Below are positions 13,501 to 22,972 of a stretch of DNA of 64,000 nt, piece after piece. Below the pieces are notes generated by a model. The model had not been told where the DNA came from, did not search any database, and saw nothing but the letters and a program-made list of their open reading frames with translations. The DNA comes from Gorsachius magnificus (lineage: Eukaryota; Chordata; Aves; Pelecaniformes; Ardeidae). Numbering within the stretch: the stretch's first letter is position 1; each line of letters starts with the position of its first letter. The stretch covers positions 56,503,586-56,567,585 of the forward strand of contig CM067082.1 in NCBI GenBank assembly GCA_034008185.1. The letters are read 5' to 3'. A program made the translations under genes and the position numbers.

Positions 13501-16500
13501 TCAGAAGACTCAGTAAGATTTCCAGGATTTGCAGTGGGAGTTGTTCACAAAGCAAGCAAGTCATTTTCAAAGGGGATAATGAAGTCACTTCACTTGTAAG
13601 AGTATTTTTACACTGCTTTCTTCCCAAGGAGACTTTGTCTCTGTTCATTTGAATTTTTTAAGAGTTTTAAACTTTCAGCCGAACATCCTTATTAATTTTC
13701 TTTTCTAGCAGGCTGAGCCAAGTGGAGAGCAGCCCTTGCATGGTAGAAATAATAGTTATGTAAAATGAAATGCCAGATTTTCAAATTATATATTTTATAA
13801 ATAGCTTAATCGCCTAATATTTATCAAAGCCACGAATTTCAGTTTGACATCCAGAATATTGCATTTAATTATGGTTGCTCTATCTCATAGAAAGATTAAA
13901 GAAGTTCAGAAACAAGTGGCCATGTACAATTTTTTCCTAGAGAGTGTTTTATGAGCTTTTTTTTTTAAAATGGAGAATTGCTGAAGTGCCAGCTGCTATG
14001 CCAGAAGAGCTGCAGAACAGCTTAAACCAGCAGGTTCTTATACTCCAGTGTGTAGTTCTGTAGTTGGAGATGGGTGTAGCGTGATACCCTGTTCTGAAGC
14101 CTGGGTTATAAAAGACACTGGTTTACAACATCCTGCTGTAGAGGTGGCTGCTTAAGAGGCAGCTGTGTTCGATTTAGCATCATAGGCAGGAGGAAGCAGC
14201 ATCTGGGCAGCTTCAGGGATGCTAAACCAATCTGAGCTATTTCTGTAAGTTCTGGTTAAACAAGTTAGGGTCATATTTCAGTGTCTTTGCTACAGAGTGC
14301 CCGGGGTGAGGCAGGAAGCATCTTGCAGAGCTAGTCCAGCCTCTTACACTTTGAGGAGAGATTCTCCTCTGTCAGACGAGCTACTGAGATCTGGGTGTGA
14401 AACAGACTGGAGAATGGGCAGAAAGCAGGAATTTCTGTTGGGAAGGCTGAGGCTTTCAGGCTCACGTGTAGGTGGGTAGGGTTATCCGCTTCCCCACCAC
14501 ATGTATCGTTGCACCTCAATCTGTCCCACAGAAGAATGGCTCCCACCAGGTCCTCCATCGCAGTGCTCTCATTCAGCCTACCTGTGAAGTCCCAGAGCCT
14601 CCCTTAGGCCCTGCTCTGGCCAGGCTCATGGAAAAAAGCCAGATGTTGCCGGCTGTGCAAAGCAAGGAGGGGGGTTACAAGCAGCACCACAGGGCCATGA
14701 GCCAGCAATGTGGAACTGTGAATCTTGTATCAGTGAGAAACTATCAAGCTTTCGCGGTGGTGGGAGGGAGCAGCTGAGTTGGCTTCTCTTCCTCTAGTTT
14801 ATATTCTCAGGAGGAGAATCATCATGCTGAGAGCCATACGTTTTTATTTCCTAGATATTAAGAAAAATGTCCTACTTCTTCATTCAGATAGTGTAGTTTG
14901 GATAGAGACTTGGCAGGCCTGCTGTTCTCCGTTCTCCCAGAGCTTAAGTCCACAGAACTCACTGATCTCTTATTAATTTATTTTATAGAAATAAAAAGAA
15001 AATTACCAGTGTGAAGATGTACAGTTGAAGAAAATGCTCTCTATAAATTCCCGTTTGTGACAGTTCACCAGGTATAGATTTGTCAGGTGGCTGTCTCCAT
15101 TTTTCAGCAGAGAATTTTTTTAATCAAAAGCTAAATGTATTATTTTAGAGTATAAGAATAGCTTTTAGTAAATGGGCCATGGTATTGAGAACGTCTGGAC
15201 GCCATTGAGAGGCCTGCTAGGTCTATCCATTAGGAGATTTCAAAGCACTTGTGAAGGAGATCACTATTGTTTTCCTTGTTATACAGACAGAGGAACGAAG
15301 GCAGGGGACAATCAGGATTTTTCCCATTATCATGTAATTCACTGACAAAGCAGAGTTAGATCCACATCTCTTCAATCTTAGTCTGCTACTTTGTAGGAAC
15401 AAATATTTGAATTAGCGAGGTTTCAATTTCCATGTAGATCGTTTCATGGTAAAAGGGAATTGGGACACTTGAGTTCTTTTCCTGATCCCGTTACTGACTT
15501 TACCCTTTCCGACCTTTCTTATATTAACGTGTCTTTGCCTCAGTTTCTGTATCTGAAAAATGAAAACAGTAGTATTCATCTACCTTTGTAAAATTCTGTG
15601 GTGAAAGATGAAATGCTCAGAATTATAACAGTGTTTCACAAAAATAATTTCCAGGCTGCTTTATCAATACCTGTTATGCATTTTCTGACTAGAGGAAGGG
15701 CCTCTATTTAGAGATTAATCTCTTAATTCATTGAAACCTTTGCTTTTCCTGCAAGTGTACAAATCTGAATGCCACATCCATACAATATGGAAATCTGTTA
15801 AATTCTTCAGCCATCATACAAAGGTAATACATGGTATCACAAAATGTCTGTTACAGAAAGCCCGAAGTATTTTGTGATAAATGTTATTGGACCTACCCAT
15901 AGGTGTCCTAGGAAAAAAAATGTAAATATACCTCTCTGAAGCTAGCTAACATAAAGAGACTTTTAATATCCACCATCGGGTGAATAATAAAAGTGTACAA
16001 AGGACATGTGAGTGAACACAGTGGGAAATAATACATGTCTGCTCTTTAAGACAGGTATTCAGTTTACTAAAAATGACAGTTATTCTGCTGAATCAGTAAA
16101 TCAGCATAAAATGAGCATGGAAAATGGAAGTGGATGAGTGGCTGATCTCTTGTTTTGATCTGTTATGAAGTTATAGAATAATTTTCATTTATTTAGAAAC
16201 ACATACGCAATAAAAGCAGAAAATGAGTAATTTACATAACGCTCCTCTCTTTCCTTTCTTCTTTTCTATTCTTTTCTCATTCTGAAGAAGACACAAGCAG
16301 TTCATGGAACCCTGCAGGATCTTAAAACCTCACACACAACTCGTTCATAACTTAGGTGATATGTGCACCTAAGATTTGTTTTCTTTTAAAGCGACAGCTC
16401 TAAACAAAAGAACTTAGAAATTGTCTGTGGTTGCTAATAGCTTTTTGACTGTTGTAATATTATTTGGTCTTGTACATGTTAAGGCGGACTCTCTTCTCAG

Positions 16501-17653
16501 CTAAAATGTGACCCAAAATCACAAGTACAGGCCAAAAGAGTTAATCCCTTAAAATGTTTGTGTCGATGAAAAGGAGAATGTACCTGAAGTGTAATTGTGA
16601 TCTTCCTACTTGCGATGTTGGGAAGGTGAAGGCTGAGCGCTGTCAGCTAGTTAAGTCTGTTGTTGTTCCTATATGATAGCACATGCTTAGGTATCTTTTA
16701 TTAATTGATTAAAGTGCGTGAGAGAAAGAGGCATTTCAGTGGCAGAAATAGTCATAAAACTGGCAGGTATTTCCAAACTGAATTTTTAGAAGCCAGAGCC
16801 CTTCAGGGAACCTGCACCTACTATTTCTTTCAGCTTTTTTGTTTCATTTAAATATTTGTGATATTGCGAAATACTGCAATATTCCCTGGGACCAGCTCTG
16901 TTTCCAAGCAGTTGCAAATAAAACCAGCGGGGCTGTGTTTGAAGCACAGGGCTGGCACCTGAGGACTTGGCCTGGGTAACAGAAGAGCTGTTAAAGAGCC
17001 TAACATATGGATCACCATTAATTGCTCAAAATTAATTGGAATTAATCCAATTAATTTAGCTCAGGCCTGATCTCGCAGGCCTGTTGCACTGGGAGGGGAC
17101 AGTATTTCAGAGTGGGTTTGGGCTGCCCGTAGAGGAGGAACAGTAAGCAGCTCTTGCCCTGAAACGTAGCAAGTATATGAACGGCATTAAAATAAAAGTT
17201 GCGATCTGGGAAGTACTAGACGCTGGATCTATTTTAAGATAAACATTTCCAGGGAGGAATTTCAGTGACTCCAATTCTGGTAAAGTGCTACATGAGCATT
17301 TTGACAGATGACAGAAGGGCTACAAGTCAATTTGCTTACGCGTAGTCAATTTTTCTCATACAGGCATATTAGAGCAGCTAAATACACATCTGATATGAGC
17401 AGTACCATAAGTTACGGTGTGGTAGTGTCTATTGTCTGGTTAATACAAAGATTTTCTTACCTGAATATAAATTGGATTTGCAAACTGGCTCCCATTGACA
17501 ACAGCTGACAGTAAATAATTTTAACAGAAGAGAAATATTGATCCCCTTAATTAAATTCCTTCAATAACTGACTTTGTGGTTTTTCTTTTGATTTTTCAGG
17601 ATCAATACAAATTCTGCTATGAAGTGGCGTTGGAATACTTGAATTCCGGCTGA
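1401..17653 (+). CDS. PTPRM: PTPRM 3' part: receptor-type tyrosine phosphatase mu, nine spliced exons (C-terminal 408 residues)
   Basis: Nine GT-AG exons join in frame: 1401-1555, 1840-1975, 2558-2707, 3177-3350, 5661-5792, 8890-9015, 11034-11197, 13318-13453 and 17600-17653, giving 408 residues and a TGA stop. Residues 1-97 are the D1 active half, with WPD at 17-19, catalytic Cys at 51 in [10 protein letters not shown] and Q-loop Gln at 95. A linker follows. D2 runs from about residue 165 to 400, with Cys 345 in HCLNGGGRSG but WPM in place of WPD. The protein ends EYLNSG. Known for the R2B family: a type I membrane receptor with MAM, Ig and fibronectin repeats makes homophilic contacts, D1 dephosphorylates junctional proteins such as catenins, and D2 is essentially inactive. 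The ectodomain and membrane exons lie left of the window. Paralogues PTPRK, PTPRT and PTPRU are the alternatives; residue-level recall and the RAB12 neighbour favour PTPRM. Confidence 0.93.
1840..1975 (+). CDS. PTPRM: PTPRM exon: D1 phosphate-binding loop and Q-loop
   Basis: The exon is 136 nt. It opens with the last base of the split Ser codon and continues [16 protein letters not shown]. The phosphate-binding Arg of the CX5R loop is in AGRTG, so the D1 P-loop is intact. The exon ends MVQTE, containing the Q-loop Gln, before GTATTG. The intron before it is only 284 bp. Confidence 0.95.
2558..2707 (+). CDS. PTPRM: PTPRM exon: end of D1 and D1-D2 linker
   Basis: The exon is 150 nt, phase 0 at both ends. 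It encodes [18 protein letters not shown], which is the last D1 helix, and then the linker containing [17 protein letters not shown]. The acceptor is TTATCAG and the donor is GTAAGT. Confidence 0.95.
3177..3350 (+). CDS. PTPRM: PTPRM exon: linker end and start of D2
   Basis: The exon is 174 nt, phase 0 at both ends. It encodes [20 protein letters not shown], then [19 protein letters not shown], then [11 protein letters not shown]. In catalytically active domains the KNRY motif carries a Tyr that stacks on phosphotyrosine. Here the position is Cys (codon 3258-3260), as expected for a D2 domain. The donor is GTAAGT. Confidence 0.94.
3351..5660 (+). other. PTPRM: PTPRM intron between the first two D2 exons
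   Basis: This 2310-bp intron has a GTAAGT donor and a TTTGCAG acceptor. It contains a decayed MIR-like SINE in antisense near 4165-4262. Several open frames at 4350-4930 are chance frames with no domain. Confidence 0.8.
4165..4262 (-). repeat. MIR-like SINE fragment, antisense, degraded
   Basis: The order of short matches (ATTATCTTTGTG, a GAGAAACTCAGA-like block, then AAGTGACTTCTCCAGGTTCTC) follows the reverse complement of the MIR core and tail. Divergence is high, so the boundaries are approximate. Confidence 0.5.
5661..5792 (+). CDS. PTPRM: PTPRM exon: D2 core ([13 protein letters not shown])
   Basis: The exon is 132 nt, phase 0. It encodes [20 protein letters not shown], then [18 protein letters not shown]. 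This is the conserved core motif region common to PTP domains, where the usual form is TQGPxxxTxxDFWRM. The acceptor is TTTGCAG and the donor is GTAAGT. Confidence 0.94.
5793..8889 (+). other. PTPRM: PTPRM intron (3.1 kb)
   Basis: The donor is GTAAGT and the acceptor TCTATAG. The sequence is AT-rich with no exon-like frame and no repeat family I recognise. Short CA runs occur near 5945 and 6005. Confidence 0.8.
8890..9015 (+). CDS. PTPRM: PTPRM exon: D2 ([15 protein letters not shown])
   Basis: The exon is 126 nt, phase 0. It encodes [20 protein letters not shown] and continues to [15 protein letters not shown]. It corresponds to the CxxYWP segment of PTP domains. The acceptor is TCTATAG and the donor is GTAAGG. 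Confidence 0.94.
9016..11033 (+). other. PTPRM: PTPRM intron (2.0 kb) holding a CR1 3' fragment
   Basis: The donor is GTAAGG and the acceptor CTCTACAG. The intron carries a CR1 tail at about 9469-9698. Otherwise it is unremarkable, with minor antisense open frames around 9600-10200 that I do not consider coding. Confidence 0.8.
9469..9698 (+). mobile_element. CR1 LINE, 5'-truncated 3' end
   Basis: The block follows the CR1 3' region: a GGTTTAGATTGGACATTAGG segment, the CCCAGGGAAGTGGT motif, CCATCCCTGGAGGT, and the terminal pair ATTCTATGATTCTA. This is the usual avian CR1 tail without poly(A). It lies in the sense direction within a PTPRM intron. It contains about 230 bp of 3' UTR and no coding part. 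Confidence 0.9.
11034..11197 (+). CDS. PTPRM: PTPRM exon: D2 WPM loop to pseudo-signature Cys
   Basis: The exon is 164 nt. It encodes [20 protein letters not shown] and ends VVHC plus two bases of Leu. The loop that carries the general-acid Asp in D1 reads Trp-Pro-Met here (11079-11087). The D2 signature Cys codon is TGC at 11193-11195. The Leu codon is split TT|G by the next intron. Confidence 0.95.
11198..13317 (+). other. PTPRM: PTPRM intron inside the D2 signature motif
   Basis: This 2120-bp intron splits the codon after the D2 Cys. It contains a sense MIR copy at about 12030-12145. No other gene or repeat could be supported. Confidence 0.8.
12030..12145 (+). repeat. MIR (CORE-SINE) copy
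   Basis: The block reads TGACCTTGAACAAGTCACTG, then CAGTTTCCCCATCTGTAGAA, then TGGGGATAATAATACT and a GTGATTAATTAATG tail, in the same order as the MIR consensus as I recall it. An ancient SINE at this level of match in an intron may simply be old sequence or may be constrained. Confidence 0.75.
13318..13453 (+). CDS. PTPRM: PTPRM exon: D2 pseudo-P-loop
   Basis: The exon is 136 nt. It completes [16 protein letters not shown] and runs to [14 protein letters not shown] before GTACGA. The CX5R geometry is retained, but the Q-loop position is Asp (MVDLL) where D1 has Gln (MVQTE). Its length and phase equal those of the corresponding D1 exon at 1840-1975. Confidence 0.95.
15262..15400 (-). repeat. 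MIR-like SINE, antisense
   Basis: Blocks resembling the reverse complement of MIR appear in order: TTATACAGACAGAGGAACGA, then CATGTAATTCACTGACAAAG, then CAGAGTTAGATCCACATCTC. Divergence is high. Confidence 0.6.
15455..15625 (+). repeat. MIR-like SINE, sense
   Basis: The blocks match MIR order: GAGTTCTTTTCCTGATCCCG, a TTACTGACTTTACC segment, GCCTCAGTTTCTGTATCTGA, then AAAATGAAAACAGTAG and a GTGAAAGATGAAATG tail. It lies 55 bp from the antisense copy. Confidence 0.65.
17030..17056. repeat. 11-bp perfect inverted repeat, AT-rich
   Basis: The arms AATTAATTGGA and TCCAATTAATT are exact reverse complements, separated by ATTAA. The core TAATTGGA and TCCAATTA resemble paired homeodomain sites. The function is not shown by the sequence. 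Confidence 0.8.
17600..17653 (+). CDS. PTPRM: PTPRM last coding exon and stop
   Basis: After ATTTTTCAG the exon encodes [17 protein letters not shown] and TGA at 17651-17653. The 17-residue tail closes D2 and gives the protein C-terminus. The exon continues into the 3' UTR. Confidence 0.95.
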   Translation, partial: DQYKFCYEVALEYLNSG

Positions 17654-18085
17654 TGGCTTAACCAGCACAGACAAAGTCCCTCCTTTCACCACCGCAAACA
17701 AAGCAAGTCGCTTCATGATATCTGTGTAAATGAGGTGAAGACTTCTCAGTGTTACGCTTATACTGCTTTGTATAATTGGCTCTTTTTAAGAGCCCGAAAA
17801 GATGTTTATAAAACCGCTTGCACTGCCCGTTTTCCACTCTAATGCCGCTGCTTGACACCCATACGACCGTACACCGAACCACATGGCCGTTGTTGAACAC
17901 TGTATTCGTACATAGCCATTGACGTGGTGAAGCAGCATAGTCCTCTGGTAAATAAGAGAGCACAATTATATTCTTATGAAGGAATTTGTACTTTTTGGTT
18001 ATATTTCGTTGCCTGTGATTCTCAGTTATTGTCACAGCCTAGTGTACATTTCTGTTCTGTGGAGAATGCTGTCTGGCATTTTGAT

Positions 18086-18091
18086 AATAAA
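18086..18091 (+). promoter_or_regulatory. PTPRM: Proximal poly(A) signal AATAAA
   Basis: A canonical hexamer lies about 430 nt after the stop, with T/GT-rich sequence just downstream. It would give a short 3' UTR lacking the Pumilio-like and AU-rich motifs further on. Confidence 0.5.
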
Positions 18092-18471
18092 TGATTTTAG
18101 TTATATTTGTATTCTAACACGTGCATAACAAATGAATCATATGTAGCTTATCTGAACTAATGGAAAGACATGTACTAAATCATGTTAACTTTGTTGAGCT
18201 GTAATTTCTATCCACTTTGTACCATTTCAGAGAGAGAATCTTGATAGAAGTACAGTTAGAAAATGCAAAATACAGGATGCTCAGATTAATATATCCAAAG
18301 CTTTTTCATTTGTTTATATTGTAAATATTTTTTGATTTCATCAAATTATTTATTCATTAAAATGAATTTTTTTGTGAAGCACAGTGAGTGACAATCATTT
18401 TTATTAAGCCCTGGAAATGCTTACTGTATGATAGTGTAAACATTTGTTTACCTTGTATGGATTCTCAGCTC

Positions 18472-18477
18472 AATAAA
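18472..18477 (+). promoter_or_regulatory. PTPRM: Distal poly(A) signal AATAAA
   Basis: A canonical hexamer lies about 820 nt after the stop, preceded by conserved-looking AU-rich sequence. After about 18500 the sequence loses this AU-rich character, which fits the end of the transcript. Confidence 0.6.
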
Positions 18478-18500
18478 TAATTACATACGTGATAAAATCT

Positions 18501-20948
18501 CGTTTAATATCTCTTGGCATCCGAGGGCCTTCAGCTAAGCCTCTTTTCAGATTAATTCTTGTAAACACTGAGCTACCTCCAGAGCGCGTTTATTGCGTGA
18601 TCCAGGGTTGATCCAGCAAATAGCAAGACGTGCCGTGCCAACGTATAAAAAGAGGTGAGCTGCATGTTTAAGGATGCGCGTGCACAAATGCAGAGCCTGA
18701 AAATTGCCCTGCTGTGCGGAGAGGAGATGATGTTGGGCTTGCAGTACTCAGTCTTGTCACAAAATTCCTCTGCGGCCCTGAGCACGCCCTGCCATGCGCT
18801 CTGCGTCTGCTGCTACGAAAAGAGGCGATGGTGCATTTGCTCTTGGTACGAATGGCTGCTGTGAGGGGGAAGTTAGTTATTCCTCATGCTAAAAACACTG
18901 ACGCTAGAATGGCCGGGGCGGGGGCTAAGAAGTGAGCAAAACTGCTCTGTTGCTAGGGCGGTTGCCAGTACTACCAGTGGACCATTAAAGGTCTTGCCTG
19001 CCCTGAGAACGGCTGTACTGCACTTCCATGGCGTTTGGGATGGTTCCCCTTTCTCCCAAGCACTCACCAGTGTCCGAGCAGGCTGGGATGTGCCTCCTGT
19101 TCATGGGTGCGGGAAGCACGGCAACGAAGCAGCAGGAAAGGGTAATGAGCCAGAGTGGCTTGTTGCACCGTCCACTGGAGCTGCAGATCTTTCTGTCACC
19201 CAGAAGCGTTGAGGAGACATTGGAGACAGCATCTGCTCAATCCTGAAGCCTTCCAAAGCTGGAATAGATGTCCAGTCTAAACCTTCCCATTTGTCCTTCT
19301 GAAGTGCTTACACACACGATGGAGGGTGATTAGTGTACTTTGCACAGGTAGGTCTTGGGGGATGAGGTGGGGAAGGACACGAGGAGGAGAGAGTTCTGCA
19401 GTGTTACTTACTGTTTTACTGATACTATGGGGCTTTTTTTGTTCTTCTGACATAGCCATAGCCAAACCTGTGTTACAGAGTCTGTGTGATGTTGTCCCGA
19501 AAGGCATTCTGTGAACTACAATGCCTTAAAAACAGGAGCCAGCTGAAGAAAGCACAGCAAGCAGCTTAGTGCCCTCACTCTCATACTACAGCTATCAATC
19601 AATACAAAGGGTAGAGAAATCCAGGCTTAGGTAAAACAATATTTTGGCAAGAAGGAAAAACAGATGAGAACTTCAGGAGTTACCAGCAGAGAAAACATAA
19701 GGAATCAGGAACAGAAAGAAGAGATGAATGTGGGGGGCAGGTATTCAAGTAGCAACATGGAGCTTATGAAAGTTACCTGGATGGTGGCATTTTAGAGGAG
19801 ACAACAGAAAGAAAACAGCAGTGACAGCCATTTTAAGTCTTTGTAAACCAACCTCCCTTTTCAGAAGAAAGTTACACAATTACAAGCCCAGTACAGCTGC
19901 AGAGTTTAGGGAGACATCAGTCCTAGTTTGGGAGGAACGGAGGAAGGGATGGTTTCTTCAGTCCCCAGTACATAAGAGGAAAACAGATTAATAAAGAGAC
20001 ACTTTAAATGGTTAGCCACATGTATCGCCCAACTCATCGTCTCTCCAGGACTTGAGGTAGGTGATTTTTGCTAAGCTATTCTGAAAGAGCAGTAATGGGG
20101 ATGGTGAGAAAGGTGATCGCATGCAGGTAATCCGTATCTTTTTAACAGCGATGCTCCCAACAGCTTCCTGGGCTGCTTTGTCAGCAAAATGAGTCTGGCA
20201 GCGGCAGGGTAGCTTCACAGAGTACTAACCCAAAGCTTAAGGACTGAATAAAGTAAGATTAAAAAAATAAAGCATAGAAAAAACTTCCTACCCAGCTGTA
20301 TGCAGTGTGGCTCAAAAGGGCCTCCGTGCCACAGGGACTTGATCCGAAGGCGCTATGCAGCATCGAGACCACCGTCATTTTGGATTTCTCCTTCAGCTGG
20401 TTAGGGCTCATCTTTAATAGCTCTGAAATGTTTCCTTCTCGTTTCAGTGTACGTGAGTGTTCCCCCCCAAAAATTTTTCTTCTTTGAGCTGCGGCAATGA
20501 AGACAAATTGACACTTCCAGCAGCAGCTATTCCAGGCAGCTTCCTTTGGGGAGCCCTGGGAGAGGCTGTAATGGTAGTAGCAAACCCAAAGCCCCTTGGC
20601 ATTACTCACTCGAAAACACAGCAAGATGAGCCACTGAGTCTCTTTTCCCCTGTGGTGGTTTTTGTCTCCCCGTCCCCCGCAAATCAAGGGTGACTAAAGG
20701 AAAGTAAGTGATTTGAAAGTTTACTTGGGGTTTTACAGCCTCATTAGTTTTCTGATTCAAAGGTAATTTGGTTGCTCTGCCTCCCAGAGTAACTTCTCCA
20801 AGCTGTTGTGCACTTGCCTTCAGAAACAGCGAGCTATATAGGCAGATCACTCTAACGGAATGATTCGACGTGTCATTTTACATTTATTGTTGGTTTTACA
20901 CTTATTTTATCAACTTGGAGCCTTGGACTACAAAATCTCATGCAGCCC
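18501..20948. other. Intergenic, no gene seen
   Basis: This stretch lies downstream of the PTPRM 3' UTR. It is of mixed composition, and the overlapping open frames at 18570-19250 and 20260-20850 on both strands have no domain, splice context or codon signature. No repeat family was named. Confidence 0.7.
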
Positions 20949-21521
20949 TGTCGTGGTTTAACCCCAGCCAGCAACTCAGCCCCTCACAGCCACTTGCTCA
21001 CTCCTCCATGGTGGGATGGGGGAGAGAATCAGAAGAGTAAGGGTGAGAAAACTTGTGGGCTGAGATAAAGACAGTTTAATAGGGAAAGCAAAAGCCACGC
21101 ACGCAAGCAAAGCAAAGCAAGGAATTCATTCCCTACTTCCCAAGGGCAGGGAGGTGCTCGGCCATCCCCAGGAAAGCAGGGCTCCATCACGCGTAACGGT
21201 GACTTGGGAAGACAAACACCGTCACTCCGAACATCCCCCTCTTCTTCTTCCCCCAGCTTTATACGCTGAGCATGATGTCATATGGTGTGGGATAATCCCT
21301 TGGCCAGTTGGGGTCAGCTGCCCTGGCTGTGCCCCCTCCCAGTTTCTTGTGCACCTGGCAGAGCAGGGGAAGCTGAAAAGTCCTTGACTGGTGTAAGCTC
21401 TGCTCAGCAACAACTAAAACATCAGGGTGTTACCAACATTCTTCTCGTACTAAATCCAAAACACAGCACTATGCCAGCTACCAGGAAGAAAATCAACTCC
21501 ACCCCAGCTGAAACCAGGACA
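20949..21521 (-). mobile_element. ERVL-type solo LTR, antisense, with 5-bp target duplication
   Basis: On the minus strand the element begins TGTCCTGGTTTCAGCTGGGG and ends GGTTAAACCACGACA, giving TG...CA termini. Exact 5-bp copies AGCCC flank it at 20944-20948 and 21522-21526. On the minus strand it shows TATAAAG (21257-21263) and an ATTAAA poly(A) signal (21075-21080). It is a known avian LTR type. No internal retroviral gene is attached, so it is a solo LTR formed by recombination. Confidence 0.9.
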
Positions 21522-22408
21522 AGCCCATATCTGATGCCAGACAGTCGGCTTTATTAAAAGAAAAATTACATTAGGAGTAGACAAAAAAGGTACAGCTTAG
21601 TTCTGTTATTTGATGCTTTCTAAGGAAGCCAATGACCACTGTCATTTTTGGGGCAGAGTACCAGTAAAACCCAAGAGACCGTGTGAAAAACAACAAGTCT
21701 GCATCTTCCATCTGAGCCTCCGAGGGCCCTCCTGGGAGATACATTGCCCTCTGGTGCCACGGCCCTGCCTCTCACCCCAGGATCGTGTCTAACCTGCCCC
21801 AGGAGCCTCTGTCCCGCTTCCTCCCAGTCCTGTCACTGCGGCACATGATGTTCTTTCTGGGTAATACTACTTGAGATAGGTGGAAAGGAGACGTGAGGCT
21901 GGAAGAATTTGGGGTCTGTAAACACCCTGTCATGATTTTATTTAATATTGTTGATAATACTCAATGCAGAAAAGCACAGAAAAGATGGGCTTTGACAATG
22001 AAGAGGAAGAGCGATGCTTGCTGTAGCTTGCATCAGGGGAGATTAATATCTCATGTTCACTGACAGTCTTTCCAAGCAGCGGTATTTTTACTCCTAAGAC
22101 CCTTCTACTAATGTGTTTTCAGTAGCAGCTAGAAGACTTTTAATTGTATCTCTACAGTCATGGTATTTCTAGTAATTGCATTTTTTGTGAAGATGTGCTA
22201 TGGGGCCAAAATTAAAGCATAAGTCTCATTCATGCTAGACATACATTAATACTGCTGCCAGGCCTGAGTAAATGCAATCAGAACTCCTAGTCCTACAAGC
22301 ATTTACATTAATATCCTCTTGTCTAGTCCCACTTGTGCAACAAAATCAATCAGATGCTCACACACATTTTGCATCTGAGATCATCAGTCCTTGTACATGT
22401 CATGATGC
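21522..22408. other. Intergenic between two LTRs
   Basis: This is about 890 bp of unique-looking sequence separating two oppositely oriented solo LTRs. No gene or named repeat is seen. Confidence 0.65.
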
Positions 22409-22972
22409 TGTACAGGGTCTGGCTGGGATGTTTTCTTAGCAGCCCATATGGTGCTGCGTTTTGGATTTGTGACCAAAACGGTGATGATAGCACACCAGCA
22501 TTTTAGCTTTTGCTGATCAGTGTTTGCACAACGTCAAGGCCTTCTCTGGTTCTCATTCTGCCCCAGCAGCAGGTAGGCTGGGGGTGGGAAAGAGGTTAGG
22601 AGGGGACACAGCTGGGACAGCTGACCCCAACTGACTGAAGAAGGGATATTGGAATATTCCATACTATATAACATCATGCCCAGCAACAAAATGGGGATGG
22701 AGGGGGAGGAAGCCATTTCTAGGAGACTGGATGGGCATTAGTCTGCTTGTGAGAGGTGATGAGTGCATTGCCTTTGCATCGATTGTTTCGGGGTGGGTTT
22801 TTTTTCCCCTCTCTTCTTCCTCTTTCCTTTGCTTGTTAAACTATCTTGATCTCGACCCATGAGTTTCCACGCTTTTGCTCTTCCTATTCTGTCGCCCCAG
22901 CCCACCAAGGGTAGAGGGAGTGAGCCAGTGGCCGTGTGGGGCTTAGCTGCCGGCGGGGGTCAACTCCCCACA
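22409..22972 (+). mobile_element. ERVL-type solo LTR, sense, older copy
   Basis: It begins TGTACAGGGTCTGGCTGGGA and follows the same LTR family through a GGGGACACAGCTGGGACAGC block, CCATACTATATAACATCATG and ATCTCGACCCATGAG, and ends TCCCCACA. The flanks are GATGC (22404-22408) and GATGG (22973-22977), a target duplication with one mismatch. It is more diverged than the copy at 20949-21521; its TATA and poly(A) signals are not intact. Confidence 0.82.

Larger units (their letters stand above)
13454..17599 (+). other. PTPRM: PTPRM last intron (4.1 kb)
   Basis: This is the longest intron in the window, with donor GTACGA and acceptor ATTTTTCAG. It contains two MIR-like SINEs in opposite orientations (about 15262-15400 and 15455-15625) and a palindrome cluster at 17030-17083. 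Open frames at 14297-14976 are chance frames. Confidence 0.8.
17654..18500 (+). other. PTPRM: PTPRM 3' UTR
   Basis: This is AU-rich sequence after the stop. It contains a proximal AATAAA (18086-18091), a Pumilio-type TGTAAATA (18320-18327), an AU-rich nonamer TTATTTATT (18346-18354) and a distal AATAAA (18472-18477). The end is inferred as 10-30 nt past the distal signal. The element calls are motif matches only. Confidence 0.75.

Noticed and set aside
17658..18035. 125-codon antisense frame over the PTPRM 3' UTR
   Set aside because: Shadow of the 3' UTR with no domain or promoter support.
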